A stretch of 64,000 nucleotides of DNA. It comes from Ardenticatenaceae bacterium. Lineage in GTDB: Bacteria > Chloroflexota > Anaerolineae > Promineifilales > Promineifilaceae. The notes below the pieces were generated by a model. It worked only from the letters and a program-made list of their open reading frames with translations. It was not told where the DNA came from and made no database searches. Location of the stretch: contig JACKCC010000019.1 of the NCBI GenBank assembly GCA_020634245.1, forward strand, positions 62,001 to 126,000. Reading direction: 5' to 3'. This document shows positions 1 through 8,128 of the stretch, piece after piece (the first letter of the stretch is position 1; every line of letters begins with the position of its first letter). Made by a program: the position numbers and the translations under genes.

Positions 1-278
1 CACCGTTCGTTGGTGCCGGCCACAGCCAGGATACGCCGGCCAATCATTCCCGCCAACCCAGTCTGTAAAACAGCGCCGCCAACGATAAACAACGCGGCAA
101 TGGTCAGCACCGCCGAATTGGAAAAGCCAGACAACGCTTCGGCGGTGGTCAGCACGCCAGAAACCATTAGGACAACGACCACGCCCAGAGCCACAATGTC
201 TACACGAAGCAATTCGGTTACAAACAAAACAATAGCGGTAATTAAAATACCCAACACGAGCCACATTTCTAAAGTCAT
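1..278 (-). CDS. SLC13-type anion permease, N-terminal part
   Basis: The reading frame starts with ATG at 278 and runs off the window edge, so only about 92 residues are visible. They form a very hydrophobic N-terminus starting MTLEMWLVLGI, followed by a polar turn (ELLRVD), a second hydrophobic helix and an SGFSNSAVLTIAALFIVG segment. That layout is typical of the first helices of SLC13/CitT/TrkA-C permeases (sodium-coupled sulfate or dicarboxylate carriers, or thiol-linked anion permeases). The substrate cannot be told from this fragment. The hairpin at 309-351 separates it from the sulfurtransferase gene upstream on the same strand. Confidence 0.7.
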   Translation of the reverse strand, partial: MTLEMWLVLGILITAIVLFVTELLRVDIVALGVVVVLMVSGVLTTAEALSGFSNSAVLTIAALFIVGGAVLQTGLAGMIGRRILAVAGTNER

Positions 279-308
279 AGGATTTACGATTTAAGCACCT
301 TTGTCGAT

Positions 309-351
309 GCCTGAGCCTGTCGAAGCTTGATTGCCTTCGAAAAGCTCAGGC
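309..351. repeat. Intergenic hairpin, word family GCCTGAGCCTGTCGAAGGC
   Basis: GCCTGAGC at 309-316 pairs with GCTCAGGC at 344-351, and TCGAAG at 320-325 with CTTCGA at 335-340. It lies between the sulfurtransferase and the permease gene. A second clear member is at 28894-28936 and a decayed one around 26205-26260. Confidence 0.75.
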
Positions 352-367
352 AACGAACTGTAGTTAC

Positions 368-1201
368 TCACGATTTTGTTGTTGGCCGGGCCGGGTCGGT
401 GACCCAATCACTCCAGGAACCGGCATAAAGACGGCCGTTTCCCAATCCCGCATGTTTCAATGCCAGCAAATTCACACATGCCGACACGCCGGAACCACAG
501 TAAAAAACGGCCTTGTTTGGATTGGTTTCGCCCAAAACAGCCTGTAGTTGGTGGCGGATTTGTTCGGGTGAAAGATAACGGCCGTTTTCCGACCAGTTTT
601 GCTCATAAAAATAGTTAACCGCGCCAGGGATGTGCCCGGCCACCGGATCAATTGTTTCAACTTCACCGCTGTACCGTTCCGCCCCCCGCGAATCAACCAG
701 CAGCGCTACATCCGGCACGTCGACTGCCAGAACAAGCCATTCGGCACGCGGCTCACCGGAAAATGGGCGCGGCTCGTTTTCTTCTATGCCGCTGCGCTGT
801 GGCTGTTCCGCTTCCAGCCAGGCTGGCCAACCACCATCGAGGACGGCCACAGCCTCGTGGCCCAGGTAGCGCAGCATCCACCACAACCGGCTGGCAACCA
901 TTCCGTTTTTATCATCGTAGGCCACAACTTGTTTGCTGCTGTCAATGCCTAACTGTCCCATCCGTTCAATCAAAATTTCGGCAGGGGGTAAGGGGTGACG
1001 GCCGTTATCGGTCACCGGTGGATTCGACAACACCTCATCCAGATGGGCGTAAACTGCGCCAGGAATGTGGCCCACTTCATACTCGCGGCGGCCAAATTCC
1101 GTGTCATCCAGCCGGAAACGGCAGTCAACAATCACCCAATCCGGGTCGGCCAGATGAGCGGCTAAATTTTCAACGTCAATCAATGTCGTGAACATCATCA
1201 T
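368..1201 (-). CDS. sseA: 3-mercaptopyruvate/thiosulfate sulfurtransferase
   Basis: Two-domain rhodanese that moves a sulfane sulfur from mercaptopyruvate or thiosulfate to an acceptor such as cyanide or a thiol. The N-terminal domain is the structural half, and the C-terminal domain carries the active-site loop CGSGVSA with its Cys near residue 235. That loop matches the CGSGVT form of mercaptopyruvate sulfurtransferases. The conserved LDGGWPAW segment and the DxR-containing VDSRGAERYSG segment are also present. At about 275 residues it has the usual length. Three consecutive ATG codons (1201, 1198, 1195) are possible starts. The gene overlaps the end of the small gene upstream, so the two are probably translated from one message. 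Confidence 0.88.
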   Translation of the reverse strand: MMMFTTLIDVENLAAHLADPDWVIVDCRFRLDDTEFGRREYEVGHIPGAVYAHLDEVLSNPPVTDNGRHPLPPAEILIERMGQLGIDSSKQVVAYDDKNGMVASRLWWMLRYLGHEAVAVLDGGWPAWLEAEQPQRSGIEENEPRPFSGEPRAEWLVLAVDVPDVALLVDSRGAERYSGEVETIDPVAGHIPGAVNYFYEQNWSENGRYLSPEQIRHQLQAVLGETNPNKAVFYCGSGVSACVNLLALKHAGLGNGRLYAGSWSDWVTDPARPTTKS

Positions 1202-1388
1202 CCTCGTTTTGTTGCAATGGGCGGATTTTACGGCCGTTGGTCACAAACCAATATTGGCCATTTTCTGTGCGTACCCACACTGCCGGTGGCGCATGCTTGA
1301 CAACAATTCCGGTCAACCAGCCAAAATCAGTTATCTCAATTTCAACAACAGTGCCTGTAGGAAATCGTTCGGTCAAGCGTTTGGGCAT
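1176..1388 (-). CDS. Small conserved-looking protein of unknown function, 70 aa
   Basis: A short acidic-tailed protein starting MPKRLTERFP, with a central beta-rich stretch (VVEIEITDFGWLTGIVVK, then VWVRTENGQYWF) and a C-terminus rich in Asp and Glu. The beta pattern suggests an SH3-like barrel, but I do not recognise the family. The ATG at 1388 is preferred over an upstream TTG at 1397. It overlaps the sulfurtransferase start by about 20 bases and follows the fructosamine kinase gene on the same strand, so it probably belongs to that operon. Confidence 0.55.
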   Translation of the reverse strand: MPKRLTERFPTGTVVEIEITDFGWLTGIVVKHAPPAVWVRTENGQYWFVTNGRKIRPLQQNEDDDVHDID

Positions 1389-1397
1389 TGGAAACAA

Positions 1398-1431
1398 TTC
1401 AGCAGGTCAGCGTTTCAGCCTGGCAGCCAGG
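1398..1431. repeat. Word array, CAGC(C)AGTCAGC/TTCAGCC family
   Basis: A run of TTCAGCAGGTCAGCGTTTCAGCC-type words fills the gap between the fructosamine kinase stop and the small gene start. The same vocabulary builds the hairpin at 51311-51366. Confidence 0.5.
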
Positions 1432-2283
1432 TTAAAAACCAAAGTGGCGCAGGGTGCGGTCTACGGAACGGACATAGCTGCCGCCAAACAATCGCACGTG
1501 AACCAGCAGCGGGTACAGATTGTAAATGTCGCGCCGCTCCTCGAAAAAGCCTGCGGGAATCGGCCGTAATTCCTGGTAACGGTCAAAAAAGGGCCGGTCA
1601 AATGTGCCAAACAGAGTCGTGAAGGCCAGTTCGATTTCCGGGTGGCCATAGTAGATGGCCGGATCGACAAAGCCGGTGATCCGGCCGTTCACAGCCAGCA
1701 CATTCGTCGTCCACACATCGCCATGCAGGAGTGACGGCCGTTCCGGTTCCACCAGCCATTCATCCAAGCGCCTACAAAATTTCTCCAGCCGGGGCAAAAT
1801 TGACTGGGGCAAACGGCCGGTGCGCAGCCCTTCATTGGCCATGTACAGCAGGCGCTGCTCGCGGAAAAAATCGAGCCAGGAATCGGTCCAGGGGTTGGGC
1901 TGGTGCAGCCCGCCGATAAGCGTCGCCTGTTCCAACCCATAAGCCGGGGCGGTGATACTGTGCAGCGCCGCCAGCAGTTCAGCGGCGTGGGCTTGTGCTT
2001 GCCGGTTGAAATGGCTGTCGCCCGGCAAATAACTCATCAACAGCAGCCGGTCACTCTCGTGAATGACCGCCGGAACCGGCAAATCGGAATGTTCGGTCAG
2101 GTAGCGCAGCATGAATCCTTCTATCGCCAAAACCGGATTAGCGCCTTCATCCACTTTGGCCACCAGCGTCTCGCCATCGGCCAGGCGCACCCGGTACACT
2201 TGTCCCACACAACCGCCGCTTAAGGGGGAAATGTCGCGGATGGGAATTTGGACGGCCGTTTCAATCACTTCCCGAATATCCAT
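1432..2283 (-). CDS. Fructosamine kinase family protein
   Basis: Kinase-fold enzyme of the FN3K/YniA family, which phosphorylates sugar amines bound to protein so that they fall off (deglycation). The N-terminal lobe carries the glycine-rich GGCVGQVYRV loop and the VAKVD lysine. The catalytic loop is HGDVWTTN and the metal-binding motif is VDPAIYYGHPEIELAF, both hallmarks of the family. At 283 residues it is of normal length. The ATG at 2283 follows an AGAGGG sequence. It heads the small gene cluster with the 70-aa protein and the sulfurtransferase. The physiological substrate is not visible. Confidence 0.88.
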   Translation of the reverse strand: MDIREVIETAVQIPIRDISPLSGGCVGQVYRVRLADGETLVAKVDEGANPVLAIEGFMLRYLTEHSDLPVPAVIHESDRLLLMSYLPGDSHFNRQAQAHAAELLAALHSITAPAYGLEQATLIGGLHQPNPWTDSWLDFFREQRLLYMANEGLRTGRLPQSILPRLEKFCRRLDEWLVEPERPSLLHGDVWTTNVLAVNGRITGFVDPAIYYGHPEIELAFTTLFGTFDRPFFDRYQELRPIPAGFFEERRDIYNLYPLLVHVRLFGGSYVRSVDRTLRHFGF

Positions 2284-2313
2284 CCCTCTGCCTTCTAATT
2301 TCTACCCTCTCTA
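2284..2313. repeat. Word array, CTGCCTTCTGCC family (short, decayed)
   Basis: CTGCCTTCTAATTTCTACCCTCT lies between the lipoprotein stop and the kinase start. Other members lie at 2902-2945, 7336-7366, 42495-42553 and 58804-58827. Confidence 0.5.
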
Positions 2314-2964
2314 CGGATTGCGCACGACCAGATTATCAAACGCCACTTTCAGCCCACCATGACCAAACGTCCCCGCATCCAGCGCAATCTGACCAGCGGC
2401 ATAACTGGCGTCGTTGAACTGGTTCAACAGCTGATCATTGACATAAAAAGAGAGCGTTGCCCCCTGCGCCACCACCTTCAACCGATTGGTAACGGATAAT
2501 CCCTGCTTAATAGCCTCAGACTCGGTCCAATCATCCAAAAAGCGTGTCCAGGTACCATCACCATTGTGCCGTTCCACGACGTACATCCCGCTGCCGGTGA
2601 TGTCAAAGCGATAAAACTGGCCCGGGTTTTGCATCCGAAACAGCAAGCCGTAACTGCTTTCCAAATCACCTCCCAGCTGAGTCGCGTCCACTTCCAGGGC
2701 AAAATCGGCAAAAATCGGTTCGGCTAACGTCGAGTACTGCAACAGCTGAGGTTCTTCGATGGCAATGACAAGCTGTTCGTTGAGAACGGCCGTTCGCCCC
2801 GCATCATCTCCTTCCACCAACCATTCACCCGTCTGCCCGCCGGTAAACGCATCGGCAAAAACCACATCCGGCCCTTCCAGCACCACGCGATCATTGCCGC
2901 AAGCAGAAAGAAAAGCTAGAAGACAGAAGGCAGAAGGCAGAAAAAGACGCAGCTTACCACTCAT
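2311..2964 (-). CDS. Lipoprotein with a concanavalin-like domain
   Basis: Exported lipoprotein of about 217 residues with a lipobox (LSACG). The remainder is beta-rich and matches the outline of DUF1080/LamG-like jelly-roll domains, including LLFRMQNPGQFYRFDITG and the closing GQIALDAGTFGHGGLKVAFDNLVV pattern. Such domains often bind glycans, but no catalytic site can be assigned. The ATG at 2964 is preferred; upstream GTG and ATG codons come from a word array. The hydrophobic part of the signal peptide is itself encoded by a CTTCTGCC word array. It is a paralogue of the next gene upstream (2992-3651). Confidence 0.75.
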   Translation of the reverse strand: MSGKLRLFLPSAFCLLAFLSACGNDRVVLEGPDVVFADAFTGGQTGEWLVEGDDAGRTAVLNEQLVIAIEEPQLLQYSTLAEPIFADFALEVDATQLGGDLESSYGLLFRMQNPGQFYRFDITGSGMYVVERHNGDGTWTRFLDDWTESEAIKQGLSVTNRLKVVAQGATLSFYVNDQLLNQFNDASYAAGQIALDAGTFGHGGLKVAFDNLVVRNP

Positions 2965-2996
2965 CACTTGCCACTCATCACTTGCCACTCATCACG
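2902..2996. repeat. Two abutting word arrays (CTTCTGCC and ATGAGTGGCAAGTG words)
   Basis: On the minus strand three copies of GTGATGAGTGGCAA are followed by CTGCCTTCTGCCTTCTGTCTTCTAG-type words. The first array supplies candidate start codons, and the second encodes the hydrophobic core of the signal peptide of the lipoprotein at 2311-2964. Confidence 0.75.
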
Positions 2997-3651
2997 GCGC
3001 TAACACTTGCAGTTGGTCGAATTCGACAACGGCCGTACCCGGTTCCAGCGTACTCACCCCCAGCCCCACGTCACCGGTAACAAACGTCGGATCAACCACG
3101 CTGACCAGGGGAATACCGTTAACCGCCAGGCTCAACTCATTACCAATGCAGCTAGCTCGAACCTGGTTGGTAGCCATGCCTTGATTAATGACATCAGAAG
3201 GTTGGAAACGGCCGTCACCCGACAGGTAAACAATCTGGTCGCTGCCCGTTTGGTATTTGCCAATAGCATAATAACCATCGCCGCTCACCAAAAACAGGTA
3301 AAAGTTTTCTTCATTCTGATAGCGGCAAATTACGCCATAAGCATTATCGTTGGGGCCGCTCACCTGCCGCGCCTGGGTGGTGATGACCACATCGTTAAAA
3401 TTACGGCCCGGATTACTCCACCAAATCTGCCCCGGCTGGCTGGTGCTGATGCGGAAAGCACCTTCTTCCACAGACGTCACCGCTCCACTTTGATTATAGA
3501 GTACCCAGCCACAGTCCTGCTCGCCGCCAAAATCATCAAAAAACAAAGCACCACCCTCGTTACACGGAGCAGGTTCTTTGCCGCCAATGGAACAGGCAAC
3601 CAACAGCAAAACGCCCGCTAACATGGCCAAAAGTAAAAAAACCTTGCGCAT
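2992..3651 (-). CDS. Lipoprotein with a concanavalin-like domain
   Basis: Exported lipoprotein of 219 residues: signal peptide MRKVFLLLAMLAGVLLL, then the lipobox LVACS. The mature part repeats the pattern of its downstream paralogue (YGVICRYQNEENFYLFLVSGDG, then GDVGLGVSTLEPGTAVVEFDQLQV), so the pair arose by duplication. The domain resembles DUF1080/LamG jelly rolls that bind carbohydrate. No enzyme motif is visible. The ATG at 3651 follows GGGAGGACTCC, a good ribosome-binding site. The pair is probably co-transcribed, with a 27-base gap filled by a word array. Confidence 0.78.
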   Translation of the reverse strand: MRKVFLLLAMLAGVLLLVACSIGGKEPAPCNEGGALFFDDFGGEQDCGWVLYNQSGAVTSVEEGAFRISTSQPGQIWWSNPGRNFNDVVITTQARQVSGPNDNAYGVICRYQNEENFYLFLVSGDGYYAIGKYQTGSDQIVYLSGDGRFQPSDVINQGMATNQVRASCIGNELSLAVNGIPLVSVVDPTFVTGDVGLGVSTLEPGTAVVEFDQLQVLAP

Positions 3652-3672
3652 GAAAGGAGTCCTCCCGCCGTT

Positions 3673-3831
3673 TTAACTGCTTTTATGTTCCAATTTATCC
3701 AGCACATCCCGCAGCGACTCGATATTTTTCTGCAAGTCGGTCTGCTGGCGCGACGTGACCAAATAATAAGCCAGGACGCCTATCCACATAATCATAATAA
3801 TGACAGCAATCAATACCAGGTTTTCTAACAT
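3673..3831 (-). CDS. Small single-pass membrane protein, 52 aa
   Basis: Starts MLENLVLIAVIIMIMWIGVL, which forms one transmembrane helix, followed by a short charged amphipathic tail (SLRDVLDKLEHKS). The ATG at 3831 has an excellent GGAGG eight bases upstream, which rules out the longer in-frame extension. The build resembles CcmD-like or other small helper proteins, but no family can be assigned. It lies between the lipoprotein pair and the adenosyltransferase gene. Confidence 0.65.
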   Translation of the reverse strand: MLENLVLIAVIIMIMWIGVLAYYLVTSRQQTDLQKNIESLRDVLDKLEHKSS

Positions 3832-3982
3832 ACCTTGCCTCCGAGGTGCGGCCGTAACATAATTTGGTCTGGCTCTGGCCGGTCTCCAGACCGAGCCAAT
3901 TACAGACCGGCACAACGATACGTGTAACGGCCGTTTATAATTTCAGTTAGAGTTTATCCAAAAATTGGAAACCTGACACCCT

Positions 3983-4552
3983 TCAAGCGGACGTATTCCA
4001 CAGCGGCTCCGCCATTCCTTTCTGATGATTCTCATAGCGGGCCATCACAAACAGCACATCCGAGAGACGGTTCAAATATTTGATCACATTCGGATTAAGC
4101 TCATTTGGTTCCACATGAGCCAGAGAAATCGCATCCCGTTCCGCCCGGCGGCAGACCGTGCGGGCCATATGCAAATACGCCGCCCCCATCACACCACCGG
4201 GCAAAATAAAATTCTCCAACGGGCCGACAACTTCACTCATTTCGTCAATCCACAATTCCAACTGATCCACATGGCTGGGCAAGATTTGTGGAATACCGTA
4301 TTTCTCCTTATCGGCCGCATAAAAAGCCAGGTCAGAACCCAAATTAAACAACTCGTTTTGAATAATCGGCAGCAGTTCTGCCAAACGAGCACTCAAGCCA
4401 GACGCCAACGCTACGCCAATTACCGAATTCAACTCATCCACCACCCCATAAGCCTGCACCCGCAAAGCATCCTTAGACACCCGTTCCCGGCTACCCAAAC
4501 TCGTCGTCCCATCATCCCCTTTGCGGGTGTAAATCTTCGTAATTCTCGGCAT
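3983..4552 (-). CDS. PduO-type cob(I)alamin adenosyltransferase
   Basis: Transfers the adenosyl group of ATP to cob(I)alamin, giving adenosylcobalamin. Motifs of the PduO family are all present: the N-terminal [40 protein letters not shown], and the C-terminal CRRAERDA with [16 protein letters not shown]. Length is 189 residues, normal for the family. The ATG at 4552 follows AGGAG. It is the last gene of the riboswitch-led B12 cluster, 43 bases after the ECF ATPase gene, so imported cobalamin can be adenosylated directly. Confidence 0.93.
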   Translation of the reverse strand: MPRITKIYTRKGDDGTTSLGSRERVSKDALRVQAYGVVDELNSVIGVALASGLSARLAELLPIIQNELFNLGSDLAFYAADKEKYGIPQILPSHVDQLELWIDEMSEVVGPLENFILPGGVMGAAYLHMARTVCRRAERDAISLAHVEPNELNPNVIKYLNRLSDVLFVMARYENHQKGMAEPLWNTSA

Positions 4553-4566
4553 AACATTCTCCTAAA

Positions 4567-4636
4567 AAGTGGCAAAGTTGCAGAGTTGCACCCCTTTACC
4601 CCTGCCCCCCTGCACCCCTACTCCCCTTCACCCCCG
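4567..4636. repeat. Word arrays GTGGCAAAGTTGC and CACCCCTGCACCCC
   Basis: A short GTGGCAAAG array runs into CCCCTGCCCCCCTGCACCCC words. The second part also encodes the last dozen residues of the ECF ATPase (a Gly/Ala/Arg tail), so the array has changed the protein end. Confidence 0.65.
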
Positions 4637-6239
4637 CCAGCGCATCCTCCACCGTCAACCAGCCGCTGTCGGGGAACAGTCGTGAGATTTGCGGGGCGAA
4701 CAAAGGCGACGTTGCTAAAATTTCGGCCGTCGGGCCAGAGGCAATCACTTCACCCTGACTCATGATGATAACCCGATCAGCCACCTGAGCAACCAGTTCC
4801 ACGTCATGCGTCACCAGCAGCAGCCCCATCCCTTCGGCCAGCCACTGCTGCCAGATGGTTACCAGCGTCTGTTTTGCTTCATAATCCAGGCCGCGCGTCG
4901 GTTCATCAAGCATGAGCAGTTTGGGCCGGGTAATGGTCACTGCGCCCAGCGCCACCCGCTGCCGCTGCCCCACCGACAAATCACGCGGGTACGCCTCGGC
5001 CAACGGGGCCAGCCCTAACCGATCCAGCAGATTGGCAACGCCATTTTGATGCAGCAAATTATGATTGCGCAGAGTGATGGTTAGCTCTTCGACCACCGTC
5101 TCAGCAAAGAGCAAATCGTCAGGATTTTGCGGCAGGTAGGCGGCTTCGCGGCTGATTTCGGCCACGGCACGGCCGTTCACCACCCGCCCATTCATCACCA
5201 CCTCACCCGTTTGCGGTTTCAGCAGCCCCATCAAACATTTGAGCAGCGTGCTCTTTCCCGCTCCATTGCGTCCCATCACCGCCACCGTCTCCCCGGCATT
5301 CACTTGCAAACTGACCTGATTGAGGGCGGAACGGCCGTTGTAGGCGTAGCTGAGGTTATCTGCCGTTAGCAGTGAAGGGGTGAACGGGTGAAGGGGTGAA
5401 CGGGTGGGCTGCGCTTTCACCCGTTCACCCCCGCCCCCTTTCACCCCCTCACGCGCAAAGCGCCGCCCTTCCTTCACCGTCAGCGGCAGTGGACTCCAGC
5501 CCAATTCACGGCCCAGGCGCACCAGCGGCGGAAGTTGGGGAATTTGCGCGATGGCTGGCTGAACAAAATCATCGACGGTGATACGGCCGTTCTCCAAATA
5601 AGTAATCCGATCCACGTAACGCAGCACCCGCTCCAGCCGGTGCTCGGCCAAAATAATCGTCAAGCCCAAATCCTCATTCAGGCGCACCAGCGCCCGCAGC
5701 ACCTCTTCCGCCGATTGGGGATCGAGCTGGCTGGTGGGTTCATCCAGCACCAGGATTTGCGGCCGCAGGGCCAGGGCGGTGGCAATCGCCACCCGCTGCC
5801 GTTCACCACCGGAGAGAGTGGTTAACGGCCGTTCCCGCAGCGGTGTCAAATCCAGCAAATCCAGCACCTCTTCCACCCGCACCCGCATCTCCTGTGGCGG
5901 TACGGCTGCATTCTCCAGTCCAAAAGCGATCTCCGGCTCCACCCGATCCAGCACAGCCTGCGCTTCCGGGTTTTGCAAAACAAAGCCGACGTGCCGGCTC
6001 AAAGTGTGCGGCCCCAGCGCCAACGCATCCAGGCCATCCACGACGATCTGACCGGACACCGTGCCGCCGGTGAAATGGGGCACCAGTCCGTTCAAACAGC
6101 GCAGCAGCGTCGATTTGCCCGATCCGGACGGCCCGGCCACCAGAACAAATTCACCCGCCGCCACCTGCCAGGAAACATCCTGCAAAGCCACGCGGTCACT
6201 ATTCGGATACGTATACGTTAACTGATCAATCGTAATCAT
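4596..6239 (-). CDS. ECF transporter ATPase, two ATPase domains in one chain
   Basis: Energises uptake by an energy-coupling-factor transporter, here probably for cobalamin. Domain 1 has Walker A GPSGSGKST, signature LSGGERQRVA and Walker B with DEPTSQLD. Domain 2 has GRNGAGKST, LSVGQRQRVALG and DEPTRGLDY. The two halves correspond to EcfA1 and EcfA2 fused. Between them, around residues 263-290, lies a low-complexity linker encoded by the GGGTGAA word array at 5371-5453. Walker B of domain 1 reads ILVLDEPTSQ and is intact. The start overlaps the EcfT stop by 14 bases, so the two are translationally coupled. Confidence 0.93.
   Translation of the reverse strand: MITIDQLTYTYPNSDRVALQDVSWQVAAGEFVLVAGPSGSGKSTLLRCLNGLVPHFTGGTVSGQIVVDGLDALALGPHTLSRHVGFVLQNPEAQAVLDRVEPEIAFGLENAAVPPQEMRVRVEEVLDLLDLTPLRERPLTTLSGGERQRVAIATALALRPQILVLDEPTSQLDPQSAEEVLRALVRLNEDLGLTIILAEHRLERVLRYVDRITYLENGRITVDDFVQPAIAQIPQLPPLVRLGRELGWSPLPLTVKEGRRFAREGVKGGGGERVKAQPTRSPLHPFTPSLLTADNLSYAYNGRSALNQVSLQVNAGETVAVMGRNGAGKSTLLKCLMGLLKPQTGEVVMNGRVVNGRAVAEISREAAYLPQNPDDLLFAETVVEELTITLRNHNLLHQNGVANLLDRLGLAPLAEAYPRDLSVGQRQRVALGAVTITRPKLLMLDEPTRGLDYEAKQTLVTIWQQWLAEGMGLLLVTHDVELVAQVADRVIIMSQGEVIASGPTAEILATSPLFAPQISRLFPDSGWLTVEDALAGVKGSRGAGGQG
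5371..5453. repeat. Word-array hairpin GTGAAGGGGTGAACGG inside the ECF ATPase gene
   Basis: Four GTGAAGGGGTGAACGG-type words are followed by CACCCGTTCACCCCC words, so the array can fold back on itself. It falls exactly in the linker between the two ATPase domains and keeps the frame open. The same vocabulary is found at 4589-4636, 43614-43655 and 57107-57142. Confidence 0.8.
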
Positions 6240-7296
6240 CGGAGTCTGCTACCTTTGTTGCTGTGGCCAGTCTCCCGACTGTGCCACTGTCGTTGAGCAA
6301 AACAACCACTGCCGGATAAATCAACAACAAAATGCACAAGCCAATAAATACATCAAATCCCGGCCAGGCTAATTGGGGATAAGGCGAATAAGCCAGCGTT
6401 ACCCGGTTCAAAAAGGGTATGGGGATAATGAAAAAGAGGACAGCGAGTACTGCCGTACCCATCAATCCCACATTCCAACCCGTCAGCCGATCTGGCCGGT
6501 AGCGCGTGAAAGGTGTCTGCTGCCCTAACTGCCACAGCAAAAAGCCAATGGCCACAATGCCCGCCGCCATCACCAACCAGCCCGGCCAGCCAATCCAAAA
6601 ACTCAACACCCAGCCCAAAAACGTCGCCAACAAACCAACCAACAATGCCAACTGAATCTTTAACGGCTGCCGGACATCAGCAGTAGAGCCATAACCACGC
6701 GCTACCATCGCTTCGGCCACGCCCATCGCCCGCTCTAAACCGCCGATCAGCAGCGGAATTAACACCGGACGCCAATCACCCAGCCCTCGAATTTGATGAC
6801 CGCGAATCGCCTGCGCTTCCCGGATGCGGCGCAGTTGATTCATCGTCTCCGGCACATAGGTCAGGCCAATCAAAACCACCACAGCCAGATCACGCAGCGC
6901 CCGTGGGGACAGTCGTACCAATTCGCCGGTCGTCACCACTTTGTTGAAGGTGGTAAAAATGACCAGTAGCGTCAACAAAATCAACCCGTTGCCCAGGCCG
7001 AAAACAGCCGCTTCCAACGTCAACGGGCCGCCAATATATGGCCAGCTTCCCGGCAGTCGAAACAAAACCGTCACCCCAATGTGGACAAACAGAACGTTCA
7101 TCAAAGTTGAGAAAGCCAGCAAAATTAAACCAATTCGGATTAATGGCAAATTCAAACCGATGTCAGGCAAAGCACAGGCTTTCTCCACCACCTGGGCAAC
7201 TAGCAGAATGATTAGCGTGTAAAACGGATTGCGGGTAAGCATGGTCATCACCACCGCCGCCAGCAGCCACGTCATCCAGCCCCGCGCATCAAACAT
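6226..7296 (-). CDS. ECF transporter transmembrane component EcfT
   Basis: Membrane coupling subunit that links the S component to the ATPases. Several hydrophobic helices are visible in the first 130 residues and in the last 150. The cytoplasmic coupling helices carry RIREAQAIRGHQIRG and the second Ala-Arg-Gly-type motif AEAMVARGYG, both typical of EcfT. Its 356 residues are more than the usual 260, the excess being extra C-terminal helices. The start at 7296 overlaps the stop of the S component by 8 bases, and its own end overlaps the ATPase start. Confidence 0.9.
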   Translation of the reverse strand: MFDARGWMTWLLAAVVMTMLTRNPFYTLIILLVAQVVEKACALPDIGLNLPLIRIGLILLAFSTLMNVLFVHIGVTVLFRLPGSWPYIGGPLTLEAAVFGLGNGLILLTLLVIFTTFNKVVTTGELVRLSPRALRDLAVVVLIGLTYVPETMNQLRRIREAQAIRGHQIRGLGDWRPVLIPLLIGGLERAMGVAEAMVARGYGSTADVRQPLKIQLALLVGLLATFLGWVLSFWIGWPGWLVMAAGIVAIGFLLWQLGQQTPFTRYRPDRLTGWNVGLMGTAVLAVLFFIIPIPFLNRVTLAYSPYPQLAWPGFDVFIGLCILLLIYPAVVVLLNDSGTVGRLATATKVADSDDYD

Positions 7297-8128
7297 CGAC
7301 TTTCACCTTCAGCAGTTCAGCAGTCAGCGGTCCGATTTCTGCCTTCTGCCCTCTACCTTCCACCTTAAACTCAAACCGATCACGGAAGCGGGCCAGAGCA
7401 CGCACAGTGGGATTTCCCAGAGCCAGAATGAGCAGAACGTTACCCGCCGCCCGGCCTAAATCCCAAACCAGAGAGGTTGCCGCATAAAAAGCGGCGTAAC
7501 GGCCGATTCCTTCCCAAATCGTGCCGCCCGGCTGCCAACTGGTCGCGCTGCTGTCCACGACGAACGGCCAGAAGTACAAATTGATGATCGCACCAAAAAG
7601 TAAGCCCCACAGAAGTCCCCACCCGGCCAGCAAGCTGATTTGCAGCCGCTGGCTGCGCGGATGAGGCAGCCAGCCGGCACTCATTCCCACCCAACCAGCG
7701 GCAAACATCTGGTATGGCAGCCAGGGACCGACGCCGCCGGTCACCAGCGCCGAAGCGACTAAAGACAACGTGCCCATCAAAAAACCAAAGCGCGCTCCAA
7801 AAACGTATCCGGCCAGGATGATGGGGGCGAAAATGGGCGAAAAGCCACCCGGAACTGGGAAAACCACTTCAATAAAGCGCAGCACGGCCGTTACCGCCAC
7901 CAACACCCCCAACGCCGCCACCACTTTAGCACTCACGGCCTGCCCCTGAATTTCCACCAGCAAAACGGCCAGGCTGACGACAATGAGAAAAGTGGTCAGC
8001 AGCGGCGCATCGGCCGAGTGGGCCTGGTAGGCAACAGCGGTTTGGGGTAAGACAAATGGATAAGCGAATGCGGCCACGCCAATGACGGCGCTGAGCACGT
8101 AAATCATGGCCGACACGCTGCGCTTCAT
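7289..8128 (-). CDS. ECF S component, probably cobalamin-specific (CbrT-like)
   Basis: Substrate-binding membrane subunit of the ECF transporter. It has six or more helices, and the region FSPIFAPIILAGYVFG followed by GVGPWLPYQMFAAGWVGM is typical of the CbrT-like group. The B12 riboswitch upstream supports cobalamin as substrate. The start is the ATG at 8128, which overlaps the stop of the previous gene as ATGA; an in-frame extension upstream is therefore unlikely. The last 25 residues, rich in Lys and Glu, are encoded by a CTGCCTTCTGCC word array (7336-7366) and look unlike the rest. Confidence 0.85.
   Translation of the reverse strand: MKRSVSAMIYVLSAVIGVAAFAYPFVLPQTAVAYQAHSADAPLLTTFLIVVSLAVLLVEIQGQAVSAKVVAALGVLVAVTAVLRFIEVVFPVPGGFSPIFAPIILAGYVFGARFGFLMGTLSLVASALVTGGVGPWLPYQMFAAGWVGMSAGWLPHPRSQRLQISLLAGWGLLWGLLFGAIINLYFWPFVVDSSATSWQPGGTIWEGIGRYAAFYAATSLVWDLGRAAGNVLLILALGNPTVRALARFRDRFEFKVEGRGQKAEIGPLTAELLKVKVDV
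7336..7366. repeat. Word array CTGCCTTCTGCC at the 3' end of the S-component gene
   Basis: CTGCCTTCTGCCCTCTACC words lie within the reading frame and encode the odd C-terminal tail of the S component. Confidence 0.65.

Noticed and set aside
10..294. Plus-strand reading frame at the left edge
   Set aside because: It is the mirror of the SLC13-type permease on the minus strand, which gives proper membrane helices.
4025..4765. Plus-strand frame of 246 codons opposite the adenosyltransferase
   Set aside because: Composition is that of an antisense shadow (His/Gln-rich), and the minus strand encodes a clear PduO protein.
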